Assembly: GCA_013399115.1 (NCBI GenBank)
Contig: VXAA01003307.1
Coordinates: 249,091 to 313,090, forward strand
Direction: 5' to 3'
DNA: 64,000 nucleotides
Source: Anseranas semipalmata
Lineage: Eukaryota > Chordata > Aves > Anseriformes > Anseranatidae
Position numbers and translations under genes: made by a program
Shown here: positions 52,701-64,000 of the stretch, one piece after another
How positions within the stretch are numbered: the first letter of the stretch is position 1
How the letters are laid out: each line of letters opens with the position of its first letter
The notes under the pieces: model-generated
Seen by the model: the letters and a program-made list of their open reading frames with translations, nothing else
The model's database searches: none
Told to the model about the DNA's origin: nothing

Positions 52701-55700
52701 GGTCTCCAGCTTTAAGGCAATTACAATATTCTAATATTGAACACACAGGTTAGAAGTGTTCCTCCTCGCATACTCTCATACAACCCAGCATACAAGATTA
52801 CCTGAGAGCATACAGTTAATAAGCAGAAACTGCTATATAAAAAAAAAAATCCATTCCCAGCTCTAATCTCAAAGGAATAACTTTATTATCAGGAAAGGGA
52901 AATCTGATTTTTGGCTCCTTTGTTAGATTTCAATAGGAGACTGAGCAAATATAGTATGTTTTGACTGCTTGCAAAGAGTAAATTCTACGGGGATCTGTTA
53001 CTATGTCAGACTTAAGGATGGGGACCGGTTTGTTCTTCCCCAAGAGCTCAAGTTGTACTGACTCTCGTGCTCTGGCTCAGTCATTTTCCTATCGTCATGT
53101 CATTTAACTACCTGCTGAAGCCACTTTTAGTCACCAGTCAGACTAAACCCAACAAACTTCACAACACGGAAGAACACAATTAACCGAGTTCCCAGGTCCA
53201 ACTTGTGCTTGGTTAAAACACCTCTGCGCTGCTGGGCACCTTCCCAAGCAACATGCCTAAGGGGAGGGAAGCTGGCAAGAGCAGGAACTGTGAACTTCCC
53301 AAGGTCAGAGGAAGTAACATATTGGCTCTGTCTGAGGTAAATATTCTGGAGACTGATAAGATTAGGAGGCTGAAACCTCCACAGTCAGGAATGAAAAGAA
53401 CCTAAAGCTACAACATCATTTTTACATTTTAGAACTTTCTGCTGTTACCATTTTCCTACCTAGAAGGATGAGAGGTGACAGAACCATGGATTAAAATGTC
53501 CAACGCAACAGCTAAACTCGGCACTTCCTCCAGTTCCCAACAGCAATCAACACACAGAGGCCCTGACCTTCTAAAACAAGATTAGCACACACACAAAACC
53601 TGACGTTCAAACTATTAAATGCTTTAAATTTTAAAAATATAAACAGAACGTAAGCTTATCAGACTCCAGAGGCTGCAGCAACACTGCCTATTAACAGAAT
53701 CTCAGCTTTATCTCAAGAACAAGTCATTTTGATCTCTATAAATACGCAAAGTTCACAAAGAAAACACTGCCAGAAGCAAAGCATCTTTGCTTTTGCATGT
53801 TTCAAGAAAATTCAAATCAGCACCTAAGACAAAATTTGTTACACATACAGAACTGGTGTGACAGATGCAACAGTGCATCTCTACCAACTCTGGCTTGTTT
53901 CAGTAAAAGGTTTACCTATCAAACAGCTTTTAAGTCAGGTCATTTTAAAAGAGAGAGACTAACTAGAAAAATCTGCAAGTATCTAACTTCCAGGAGCCAA
54001 TACTGCTGCATTCCAGGATTGCTGTTTCACACTGTATTGTCTCTGAATCACATCCATTTTCAGAGAAACCCAATCAAGCCAAGCCGCTTTCAAAGTCTGC
54101 TGTTGCTTCTCCACAAGAAAGCATACAGCCATGCTGTTAGTACTAAATCTACAGCCACCATTTATTTTGTGCTTTTGCTAACGTTAGGGAAGGTCAGAAT
54201 TCCAAACCCGCCATCATACAAAAAACCTGGTTATAAGAAAACTAACACATCACAATCAAGTACTATTTATTCCAGTAGCAAAATGTCTATCCAACAACTA
54301 AGGCCTTTTCTTGGCAAAACCTGACAAAAAGAAGTTTCCTAAAGGAGGCCAGCTTGTTTTAATCATTTACATTTTTCAGCGCTATTTGTTCTCACTTTGT
54401 ATCCAAAGGTCAGCACTCAATCCACCACCTCAGGCAAACTTTGGAATAAATATTATTTTTGTCCTTTCTTCTGGAAAGAATTTCACCTTTGTTAGGAAAG
54501 TTGAAGTATAAAAAACAGATTTCCCTTTGATCCATTTAAAGATGTTTCACAACATTTTTCATAAACAAATCTAACTAGCTTATAGGAAGTATTTCACGGG
54601 TCCTGTTCCTCTGGTGCTTAAGTCAGCATGTTACACCGGTATAGGCTGTTGCTTTCCTTAGCAGCACAGAAATGCACACGCCAACACGAGAGGGTTAAAC
54701 AAAGAGGAGGGCTAAGCGAGGTCCCACTGCCATGGCAGTGCCAGCTGCGGTCCCAGCCTCCCTGGCAGCCCTTCCTCTCCATCCCTAAAGCGCCCTGCCT
54801 GTAAATCATCTTCCTATTTCGCACGTTAGAAAACATTTGTACATTAATCTGGGTGTTAGTGGGGGTAAATTACTCCGAGGAAAGGCCTGACAGCTTAGCC
54901 TGGGCATCCTCAGTGCACAGAGCACTTACAGCCGCACGACGTGCGCTTGGCAAGACCCGGGCTTGGGGAGCTGCAGAACCCCGCAGAGCCACCCTCGCTG
55001 CCCCTCGGAACAGACGCACTTGCAAAGCAACACGCCATGCTCTGCAGGCAGAGATGCAAAGCTTCAAACAGATTCACGCAATTGACTTTGCAATTGAATG
55101 TTAGAGATTCACATCAGATTATCAGGAAGCTTTCTATTCTAGGAATAGTGATTAAGATAGCATTTCTCTTATTTACATTTAAAACACAAAAAACCCTACT
55201 CAATGTTCCTGAAGTCATTTACTGATCCAAGCCTTACACCACAGGCTATACACAACTTCTGCTTCCTAGGAAGCAGCGCTAGTTGTACCTAGTTTTCTGA
55301 ATCTCTTAGCTAAGGAGCAAGTAAGCCGCGTCCCCACAGCCATCGCACGCCTGAAGAATTGTCCGACGCACTTGCACCTTCGCTGCTGAACTGCTTCTGG
55401 TTTCCGCCTGCTGTATTCAACCGAACTGTAATTGTTACTTAACTAAACCACGCTGGTTCAAAAACGCATTCCACTTATAACCCAGATATCCGTGCTGTGG
55501 GGCCTGGAGTAACGATGACCACCAGAGAAATAAGGCCAACAGCTGGGGACAGTAACAGCTCCAGCCATTGCGTTTTAATCCATTCATCTGTCAGAGGCTA
55601 GACTAATGCTGCAAAGGAATAGCCGTAATTTGAAAATCCCTTGGGGAAAAGCAGCACTGCATCTATGATGATCATCTCAACACTTGATATCTATTTCTGC

Positions 55701-58103
55701 ACCCTCTGTCTTCATAATTGTTTTGGGGTTGTTTGTTTTTTAAACCAGCGAGCAGATCTCAGGTGAAACACCACATTGACGGTGTACACCAACAGATTTC
55801 AGAAATACTGCTTTTCAGTGTCTTACAAACTGATTTTGCTCCTCATTCAGCATCCACAGTATTAGCACAACTTCTCTGTATCTGCTGAAAAAGTCCCAGA
55901 GCCAGGAAACATCAGCGTATGCACGCCGACCTGACACCCGGGGGCAGCCCGACAAAGCTCTGCGCTCTTTAGAGAGCACAACACACCAACACAGCTCTGC
56001 AAGGGAATCTTCCTAAAAAGCTGCAGCACCCCATTACCAAGAAGGAACAAAATTATTGGAAGGGTGGCTTTTAGTACCTATAAACCTCAACCATAGCTAC
56101 CATAAGCCGTTAATCCAGGCCCTCCACACAGGATTTCTGGACTACAAACTGCGTATCATGCTGGATTTGCGGTCGGTGCTGAGGGAACTCCATTCGTGGA
56201 GATGTGCTTGCTGTTCACCTGCTGAAGTGTGGCCCATGCAATCAAGACATCAGCAGTAAAGAGCAATCCCAGGTGCCAAAGTGGAATGCCTTTGTTTCTA
56301 TAGAGTTTTTTCCAGATGGGGAGTACAGCAAGCCTTTAAGTGCCTCACCTACACAGAGGTCAATCAACAAAAAAAACAGCTGACCCTGGAAATGACAGCG
56401 GTACCTCCTGGCTACGCTTAAGCAAAGCAATGGGTTGAGGAAGGTTACACCACCTAAAACCAAGGAGGCTTAGGATTAGTTTAATAATAAATAGCTTATT
56501 TTCTTTCTTTTCCCACACGCGAAATCAAAACAAAAGGCCTCTCACAGATGAGCCATTAACCACTCGCATCAGGAAACAAAAGCCCCATCTCGTCACCTTT
56601 ACATAAATCAGAGAAAGCAAAAGAGGGGTTGAGAGACACCAGGAGATTCTCTACAACCTGTAGTAAAATTGCCGACAGCCAACGCTTTCTGACAGAACAG
56701 CTGTGTACAGCATTATGGTAATTAAAATTAAAGGCTCATCTACTTAACATACAAGCAATTCACTGAACCTTACTGACAAAACGAAGGAACCATTTCCTCA
56801 CGGAGGCACAATCACACACAACTTTAACAAGTGGCCTGCTTATACCGAAGGCCACGGCACAAAGGAGATAGAAAAGTACTTGAGGAACAGTCGTGGCTAT
56901 TTTAAGTAAAACAAAGCACTATCAACTATAAAACACACAAAGGAAGCGGCAGGATAGATTACGTCAGCCCTCGCCTCAATTCATAAATCCTGACCGCAAA
57001 ACAAGACAAAATCTTAACTGCCTTTCTCTGGAAACCTGCTTACAGTGAATACATGCAGTTTAAGGCTTAAAATACGCTATTGAACACCACTCGCTGATGC
57101 ATCACTTTCAACCAGCCACGGGGGGGAAAAATGGTGTAATCCTAGTCAATTCTATCGTGCAGCCAGATCAAATAGCGCTTGGAGAAGTGCCTGCCAAGCA
57201 CCAGCCTGCCAGAGCACAACAAGCGCTCAAGTGCTCTGCACTCAAAACCACCTTTCATTGCTCCCAGAGATCTTTATAAAAATAGTTTAAACACTACTAA
57301 ATTACAGGGTTGGAAAAACAAATAAAAGCTTTTAAACGCTGCTCCCACACAATTCTCAACTTGCTGTTAAGCATCTAAAATGTCTGTCTTGTGATATTTA
57401 CTAGGCACTATAAGTACTCAAAAATGCAATCGCCTGTAAGAACAAAAAACTGAAAAATGCAGAGTTGGTTGCACGTCTGGAACTAATTGCCTGCAGATTA
57501 ATGGCTTTACATTGGAATAGTGTTCCTCTGTCTGTAGGGCTTTAAATCCTGTTTACTTTAAACTTTGAGTTCCCAGAAGAACCATACTGGTGGAGCACGG
57601 AATATTTCAGACTGCACCGCGCTGGATTTCTCTTCTCAGCTTTCCTCTATTTCACACCGAACACTGGTTTTGAGCTTCAACGCGACACAAGTCCCCTTGC
57701 CCGGCGCTCGCAGGCATGTCCCGCAGAGGCAGCCCCACACGGCCAGGAGGAGGCCACTGGGCCACCGGTGGAGCCGAGTCCCAGCCACGCAACGCGGGGC
57801 CAGCTGCTGCCACGCAGGGCACCCACCATGGCCTCGTGGCACCGCAAAGCACCAGTGGAGAAGTTGCATGGCATGCTGTAGCAATCAGTGCTGAAAAGGC
57901 ATTTTGTGGAGTGAAAGAGTGCTTTCTGTCAGGATAAGCCAAATGCAACCCTTTATCTCCTTATCTCATCTGCTTAAAATAAAAATTAAACACACTGTCT
58001 CTTTAGCTTAACTGCTTGTATGTAGGACACAACAGTAAAGCATTTGTTATGGAAAGCAGCCCTGCGGTCTGAACGCATCCCGAACTTCTCAGGCCAGCCT
58101 CAC

Positions 58104-58126
58104 CTACCGGGTTGCTCCAACTTTTC
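58104..58126 (-). other. Donor-like site and possible microexon next to the CpG island
   Basis: On the minus strand a long T-rich tract (about 58129-58165) ends in CCTCCTCCAG, then GAAAAGTTGGAGCAACCCG follows, then GTAGGTGAGG. Two overlapping donors are possible, giving an end at 58108 or 58104. The segment could be the 3' end of an untranslated first exon that begins inside the island, or a 19-23 nt microexon using the pyrimidine tract as acceptor. There is no coding evidence and neither reading is proven. Confidence 0.35.
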
Positions 58127-58179
58127 CTGGAGGAGGACAAAAAAACAACAACAACAAAAAAAACCCAAGAGCAGCGGAA

Positions 58180-58980
58180 TTGCCAAGAAGGGAAATGAGA
58201 ACAAAGTCTCGCCTCCTCCCCGGCCAGGTGCTTTCTGCTCGGCCCCGGCCAGCCAACAACGACCCGACCCCAGGGGCAGCCCCGGCGAGAGCCCCCCCGG
58301 GGGCGCACCCGCAGCCCCGCCCNNNNNNNNNNNNNNNNNNNNNNNNNNNNNNNNNNNNNNNNNNNNNNNNNNNNNNNNNNNNNNNNNNNNNNNNNNNNNN
58401 NNNNNNNNNNNNNNNNNNNNNNNNNNNNNNNNNNNNNNNNNNNNNNNNNNNNNNNNNNNNNNNNNNNNNNNNNNNNNNNNNNNNNNNNNNNNNNNNNNNN
58501 NNNNNNNNNNNNNNNNNNNNNNNNNNNNNNNNNNNNNNNNNNNNNNNNNNNNNNNNNNNNNNNNNNNNNNNNNNNNNNNNNNNNNNNNNNNNNNNNNNNN
58601 NNNNNNNNNNNNNNNNNNNNNNNNNNNNNNNNNNNNNNGCCCGGGAGCAACGCGCTCCGCCGGGAAGCGCGGCCGGGAGCCGGGCCCGGGCAGCCCGCGG
58701 GGCGGCCAGCGAGCCATTTTGCCGAGAAGCCTTCCTCCTGCCTCTTCCCTCCCCCGCCAGCAGAACGAGGAATTCGTCTGCTCAGCGAAACCTCTTCCTT
58801 CTAATTGCGCCTAATCGGCCATTTTTTAATAGCGGCTATTTACCTCGAGTCGTGTCTCCCCCCAGACGCGGGGGCTGCCCGCCGGCTCGCACCGCTCCTC
58901 GCCTCCGCAGCCGCGGCCTTTCCGCCGCTGGCACCAGCTCCGCGTTAGAGCAGGGCTTCGCTATTTCCCTCGCAAATAAA
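58180..58980. promoter_or_regulatory. CpG island, candidate promoter, interrupted by an assembly gap
   Basis: Both sides of the N block are very GC-rich and full of CpG, for example CGCGCTCCGCCGGGAAGCGC on the right flank and GGCGCACCCGCAGCCCCGCC on the left. This is unlike the AT-rich surroundings. Next to it on the minus strand is AAAATGGC near 58.715 kb, which resembles the YY1 core common at broad promoters, and a donor-like site at about 58.10 kb facing the RERE start-codon exon. I infer a promoter, most likely for a RERE transcript. An unrelated divergent transcript, or an island with no promoter role, remains possible. No TATA box is evident. Confidence 0.6.
58323..58638. other. Assembly gap (316 N)
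   Basis: A run of 316 undetermined bases lies in the centre of the CpG island. Open frames that appear to run through it in several frames are artefacts of translating N. Extreme GC content often causes such drop-outs in bird assemblies, so the missing bases are probably GC-rich. The true length may differ from the number of Ns. Confidence 0.99.
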
Positions 58981-59745
58981 ATGCAAAACGAGTCAACTGT
59001 GTAATTCGTTACCTGAGGGCAACGCACGCCTCTGCCCTGCCAAGTGCATCCATTTCCCAGTCATGCAGTAGCGCTTTACCTTACAAAAAAGGGGAGAAAT
59101 CAAGGTTCACAGAGCCACTTAATTTGAGCAACACCCTCAAGTACTGTCTGCCAAGGGATTTTTTCCTGATGCTGCTTGCTATCTGTAGCTGTGCATTTCC
59201 CCTCTACTTATCCATTGGTATTTCTCCTGTTTCACACTACAGCACAAGGAGTCCTTCAGGAGACAAAAGGTCCGACTTCAAAATTATTCTGTACTTTCTG
59301 GAAATTGCTACCTAAAACCACTAACACAGCTGAAGCACAAGCAGCTGATTAATTCTAATGCCTTCGCCGCCTTGCAAGACTGCTATGATCGATACAAATT
59401 GAAAATGGTTTGCAGCACAAGCTCCACTCCCACAATATCCATTGTACAACAGCTTCTCAGCTGGAGCTTGTGCTGGAAAGGAGAGCTGGTTCCAAATAAG
59501 CCTCATAACCAAGTAGCTGTGTGATAGCTCCAAACCTGCCAGAGCTGAAATTCAATCCCCGAGTCAGTACAAAGCAACCACTGCGTTTATCCTCACTTCA
59601 ATTTTCTAATCAAATATGGCCTGACATCTGGCAAGCCACAGAAAGGAACTTACTGCTCCAGTGTGCATTTGAGGAAGTATTTACTTCCAGTGACTTCCAA
59701 GAGCTTTCCAGCAGAAAGTTCATTCAGGCCAAGTTCCATGTATTT

Positions 59746-59763
59746 AAAAAAAAAAAAAAAAAA
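59746..59763. repeat. Poly-A run (A18)
   Basis: An isolated 18-nt A homopolymer. I looked for a retrocopy ending in it on the plus strand. Upstream sequence shows no recognisable coding similarity and no target-site duplication is evident, so it is listed only as a simple repeat. Confidence 0.85.
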
Positions 59764-61292
59764 CAACTGTTTGATGGGATTTGTTCAAAAACACCTTATC
59801 ACTTTAGGACAGAGTTCCTGCCACTTTGAACCGCTAATCCTAGAAGTCAGTGTGTGTTGGAAAAGTGCACTCAAATTAAAAAATATATACATCTGCAGAA
59901 TTTTTTGTATCCCATTACAATGAAAGTTGTTCAACAGCACAAAGTGCAACATCCATCAGCTTGAGCACAGCAGCAGAACTGGATTCGAGCCGCAGACACT
60001 GCCCCACAAAGCCAAGGCAAACCAACTTCAGAGTCTGGCAAGCTGGTAGATGGCAGCGAAATCAACTAAGTGCCAGCTGGTTTTATACAGCACATTGGAG
60101 ATTCTTGAATGAACACAACAGCTACAGCATTCAATCACTGACATCAGAAGCAACTCGACATTCACTAATTGGCTGTCCTACGAGATATGTAGATCTGCCC
60201 CCATTTCACAGGGTGAAATAAAAAACCACGCACAGAGCACAGCCTCAAGCTCCATTTTGCAATAGGGACTTTTCATCTTGTCTTTTGAAAATGGATTATA
60301 AAAGATGAAAATCTTTTCTTGGTCATTAAATACACCTTTGTTAGTCACAGCATTATAAACTTACAAAAGCATTTCTTTTACCATCAACACTAAAAGCACG
60401 CATGCCTGAGAAAGGGACAAGCCATGAGTTACACATACGCACAACCCATGGGGATGGAGCAAACACCCCACCCCGTGGGGATGGAGCCCTAGAGCGGGCT
60501 TGGTGGGAGATTCACCGAGTGGCAGCCTCGGAACAGCTGCCGGCAGCACAGTGGCTCCAGCCTGCGTCTCCTGCTGGCCCGGTGCAGGCTGCGAGCAGGT
60601 AACAAGAGGAGACGAGGAGCCCCACGTGCTGCGGGCCTCAGCGTGCAGCCCACGAGCTGCCACTGAGTCCATTCCAGGCACCTGAAGGAACGTGGGGGGC
60701 AGGATAATCAACTACGAGAGCTGAAAATGCGAAAAAAAATAAGGTTTTTGACTCGCTGTCGGTAACTCCTGACACTGCTGGAAAGCACATACACACACGC
60801 CCACACACCCTCCTTACACCAGAACTGGGAAGCACCCGTTAACTTGCAGTCTTCTGTTTTTGGTGCTTTCTGTGAATAATGTAACACTTTGTACGCTGTA
60901 CCTACGCACGTCAGCTTAAGAAAGATTGAGCACCGAGAAGTGACAGCGCTTCCTCAAAGGGCTGCAAAGTGTGCTGCTTTCTAGACGTGCCACCCGCAGC
61001 GCGATGGAGTTGTTCATAGCTCCTCATGAGTCCCACCGAATCCGAGGACTATCGCGCACAGCTATAAGCTGAGGACTATGACATTCACATACAGCTCCCT
61101 CCACGCCACAGGATCTATCCACCAGCAGCATTCTCCACCTCTCCCAACAGAACCAGCCATTAGGTACGCATAAATATTTCACCCACTAGACAAACCGCTC
61201 CAAAGGAGCAGATTGAGGTCTACCAGATATGTATACACTGGAAACACAGACTAACTGTAAACAGACTTAATGAGATTAGACAGATTAAACAG

Positions 61293-61308
61293 TTTTTTTT
61301 TTTTTTTT
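61293..61308. repeat. Poly-T run (T16)
   Basis: An isolated 16-nt T homopolymer in unique non-coding sequence. No adjoining retrocopy was recognised. Confidence 0.85.
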
Positions 61309-63681
61309 AAGACGGCCAAGACAAAGAGGTCCCACAAACACTTGAGAGCAGCTCACTGGAGTCAAGTTAACTTTTTCTAAAGCAGATTCAAGTACACTGT
61401 CCGCCTTGCGCAAACTGTAGCCAAGAAATAAAGTGCCTTAAGCTCACTTTTAAGAATACATGGAGACACGATTATGATAAGTGCTTTCTAAAAGCTAATG
61501 TAACATCGCTTGCCTAAGCTGGGAAGTGTAACACATTAAACCCCTGCTAAGCTGAACCTATTTTTAAAAGAGGACTTAACACTGTTCTCAGAGCTTCATG
61601 TAAATCAAGCTCTCCCTTTGGATTTGGCAATGGGGTGGGGAGAAGAAGGGAATAGGTTCAAGGAGAACTAGCTAACAGCTTCATACTGTCACAGCTCTGC
61701 TTTTCATCTGTCACTAATTCCAGTCCTCATCAGAAGTTTCCATACTGTCACTGACAGTGCATATATTCCCAGCCAAAACAGCAATGGTGTCTCATTAAAA
61801 TAAACAGCCTGAAGCAGACACTTTAAGCGCGAAAATCAGCCAGAGAACTCCCGAGGCCAGTGGTCACCCGAAGGCTCCTTAGCAGAGGAGAGCAGCCTGG
61901 GCTCCAGCACAAAAGGCAGCTCCTACCTGCCCAGATCCTGAGGGCTCAGTATTTTTTCCCCATTTTCATTTGCTTTCAATTCAACATGGAAGTGTCTGGG
62001 CTCTGCCTATTCTAAATACAAAACCTTTGGTCAGGCTACAGCTGACGTTTTCCTCCTTTGCAGGAATGGACGGTTTTATTAGCAGCAACACAGCTGAGAA
62101 CAGAGGACACAGCTCGACAAAACCATTACCACCATCTACACACAGATTTCTTCAGACCTGCTTGAAGCTGGAAGCCTTGTCTACACTTGTAGATCTGCGA
62201 GTACACGTGAATACCCTACAGGAAACATGAGTCGAGTTCTAAGCAGCTTTTTGCCCCAGCACTGATTCAGCTACAGCTTGCTCCGCAATTACATGGGGGT
62301 GCTTTTCCACACTACTGAAAAGTCATCTCTAAGAGGAAATTCAGTGTAATATTACTACTGCTTCAACATAATCAAAAGGCCATTTCATTTTGTAATCCAA
62401 GCCGAAGGAGAATGTAAACTCTGCAGAGTTAAACACAATTAGAGTCCTGCCCACTTCCTCTGACCCAAGTTTACATACACAGCAGGCAACAGTCCTAACA
62501 AACCAGAAGATTAGTTATTTTAATTTACTGTGTAACTGCTGAAATTTGGATCAATCGCTTTCTTGCCTCTTCCAAATCCCCCAAACAGAATCTGTGCTCT
62601 TTATGGACCATGACATTTCTGAGTTTTCAGAAGTTTTTTTTGCAGGTTTTAGTTTCTAGGTATGCAGCATCTAACCCAGATCCCACTAAAGCGAACTACC
62701 TACTCTATCATGCATTTTACGGCTCAAAAACTAGGATTTCTTTTCTGTACTTACATGGCGTTCAGATTCATATTTCTCACATGACCCCAATTCAAGCCGC
62801 AAGCCCTTACAATGAGTAATTAAATCTGACCCCACATCAGTGCTCCGGAGGAGGACCGCACCAAGCGCAGCAAGGTCCGAGAGCTCCAACTCCAACCTCT
62901 CCAACCACCACAACGCCCGTCGGCCCCAGAATTCCAGACGCTGCCCTCGCTGTAACTGTCACCTGCAACTGCACCGTCCGTCCCCTCTGGCACCCCTGGA
63001 AGGGGTACCCGGAATGGGTAACACCTTTGGACCACACGCCACCCAATGAAAGAGGCACGAGTCAAGATCAAAGCACAAGCACGGACAAAATCCTCTGAAG
63101 AAAAATAAATTATCCCTCGAGATCTGTGCACTGGCAGTACTTACTGCTTGTTAATACAATTGCTTGTTACTAGGAAAAAATCACAAGTCGCCTCAGGTTC
63201 TTTCTCAGCACATCCAGAATCTGTGATGCAGCCAAAAAATTACTGTTGGTACAGTCAGTGCATCACCTCAGCTGCAGAATGGTGATAGAGACTTCAAGGA
63301 CATAAAGAAAGTCCTGCATAACTCCATTGTACGCGCCTGAAAAAAGTCTGCCGGGTTATTTTTATACAGCATCTTGGATGCACGCAGCATTTCTGTCACA
63401 GTAGGGAAGAGAGAAAACAAAAGTTGCTCCCCCAGGGAGCTGTGAAGACTGCTAAAGCAATTTCACATGCTGGAAATCTCAGGATTTTACAGAAAGGCCT
63501 AGCTGAAGAAGTGTCGAAGAAAAAATAAACAGTTGTTGTGGAGCCCGCTAGGAGCTCTTTGCGATCTCAAGTCCCCACACAATTAAGTGAGTGTTCACAA
63601 CAGTGTCAGCCCGTACCCTTCTCCCTGCTCTCCCCCCTCCAAGTGCTGAAGACTCAATTCTGCCAGCTCCATAAACCCTGC

Positions 63682-64000
63682 AAGCCAGGCAGCAGGTGGA
63701 GGGAGGATCCTGCCCCTCCGCTCAGCACTGGTGGGGCCACACCTGGAGCACTGGGGCCAGTTCTGGGCTCCCCAGTACAAGACAGACGGACACACTGGAG
63801 AGCCCAATGAAGGGCCCTGAAGCCGAGCACAGGACGGGAGCCTCTCTCCTGCAAGGAGAGCCTGAGAGCTGGGGCTGTTCGGCCTGGAGAAGAGAAGGCT
63901 CGGGGAGATCTCATCAATGCCTATAAATACCTGAAGGGCCGGCGCAAAGAGGACAGAGCCAGGCTCTTGTCAGTGGTGCCCAGGCACAGGATGAGGCAAC
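63682..64000 (+). mobile_element. CR1 LINE, 5'-truncated, 3' part continues past the window
   Basis: The first third still encodes the end of CR1 reverse transcriptase in one frame: LVGPHLEHWGQFWAPQY, typical of this family's ORF2 C-terminus. It then passes into the non-coding-like 3' region with GGCTGTTCGGCCTGGAGAAG, TACCTGAAGGG and CAGTGGTGCCCAG, all familiar CR1 landmarks in birds. Stop codons follow soon after, so the copy is dead. The 5' truncation is usual for CR1. The typical 3' octamer repeats would lie beyond base 64000. It is better preserved than the relic near 30 kb. Confidence 0.93.

Larger units (their letters stand above)
30873..58103 (-). other. RERE: Upstream RERE intron (5'UTR intron), extent inferred
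   Basis: Sequence upstream of the start-codon exon should be intron, since that exon opens with an acceptor-like site. It would end at the donor-like site near 58.10 kb if the CpG island is a RERE first exon. If the true first exon lies beyond the window, the intron continues past the island. I see no coding exon of any family I know here. Contents: homopolymer runs, a tandem duplication at 45.1-45.3 kb, single ambiguous bases at 45200 and 49353, a purine-pyrimidine alternating tract at 38.54 kb, and GC-rich patches near 33.65-33.75, 41.6-41.95, 43.1-43.5, 51.1-51.26, 54.9-55.05 and 57.7-57.86 kb. Confidence 0.6.
58981..63681. other. Non-coding region between CpG island and CR1
   Basis: Mostly unique sequence with no recognised gene. 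It holds the A18 and T16 runs, a short direct repeat near 60.45 kb (CC[A/G]TGGGGATGGAGC, 27 bp apart), a GC-rich patch around 60.5-60.7 kb and a GC-rich open patch at 62.84-63.05 kb. If the CpG island is the outermost RERE promoter this is upstream intergenic DNA. Otherwise it is further intron. Confidence 0.6.

Noticed and set aside
53797..54324. 175-codon plus-strand open frame
   Set aside because: AT-rich codon use like the flanking intron, no domain, no splice or promoter context. Consistent with chance.
58003..59004. Four long open frames (205-274 codons) across the CpG island
   Set aside because: More than 100 codons of each are undetermined bases, and the rest is GC-rich sequence open on both strands. 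Not evidence of coding.
59640..59763. Possible processed pseudogene ending in the A18 run
   Set aside because: No coding similarity recognised upstream, no visible target-site duplication and no polyadenylation signal at the right distance.

Overview
The window is vertebrate, almost certainly avian, nuclear DNA. Two coding exons sit in tens of kilobases of non-coding sequence. The 3' part of a CR1 LINE, the dominant avian retrotransposon, runs off the right edge and a decayed CR1 relic lies near 30.0 kb. I see almost no other interspersed repeats. CR1 also occurs in turtles and crocodilians, but their genomes would normally show far more repeats in 64 kb. The species cannot be fixed from the sequence.

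The one gene I can name is RERE (atrophin-2), on the minus strand. Its first coding exon (30402-30726, with 5'UTR to about 30872) encodes residues 1-108. The next exon (10050-10120) encodes most of residues 109-132. They are separated by a 20,281-bp phase-1 intron, and the joined frame runs directly into the start of the BAH domain. The following BAH exon was not found down to base 1, so it should lie beyond the left edge.

Layout: 1-10049 intron following the second coding exon; 10050-10120 exon; 10121-30401 intron; 30402-30872 start-codon exon; 30873 to about 58.1 kb upstream intron; about 58.18-58.98 kb a CpG island broken by a 316-bp assembly gap; 59.0-63.68 kb unique non-coding sequence; 63.68-64.0 kb CR1. 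The island could be a RERE promoter or first exon, or an internal alternative promoter, but the gap hides the centre that would decide this.

Most open reading frames of 60-200 codons here have the size and composition expected by chance and were not annotated. Four places deserve a second look: a GC3-rich, protein-like segment with splice-like edges at 22.12-22.22 kb; an exon-like segment at 4.55-4.64 kb that would act as a poison exon in RERE; a microexon-like signal beside the CpG island; and several AT-rich, motif-dense intronic blocks that could be conserved enhancers. I found no virus, toxin, CRISPR array, tRNA or rRNA.
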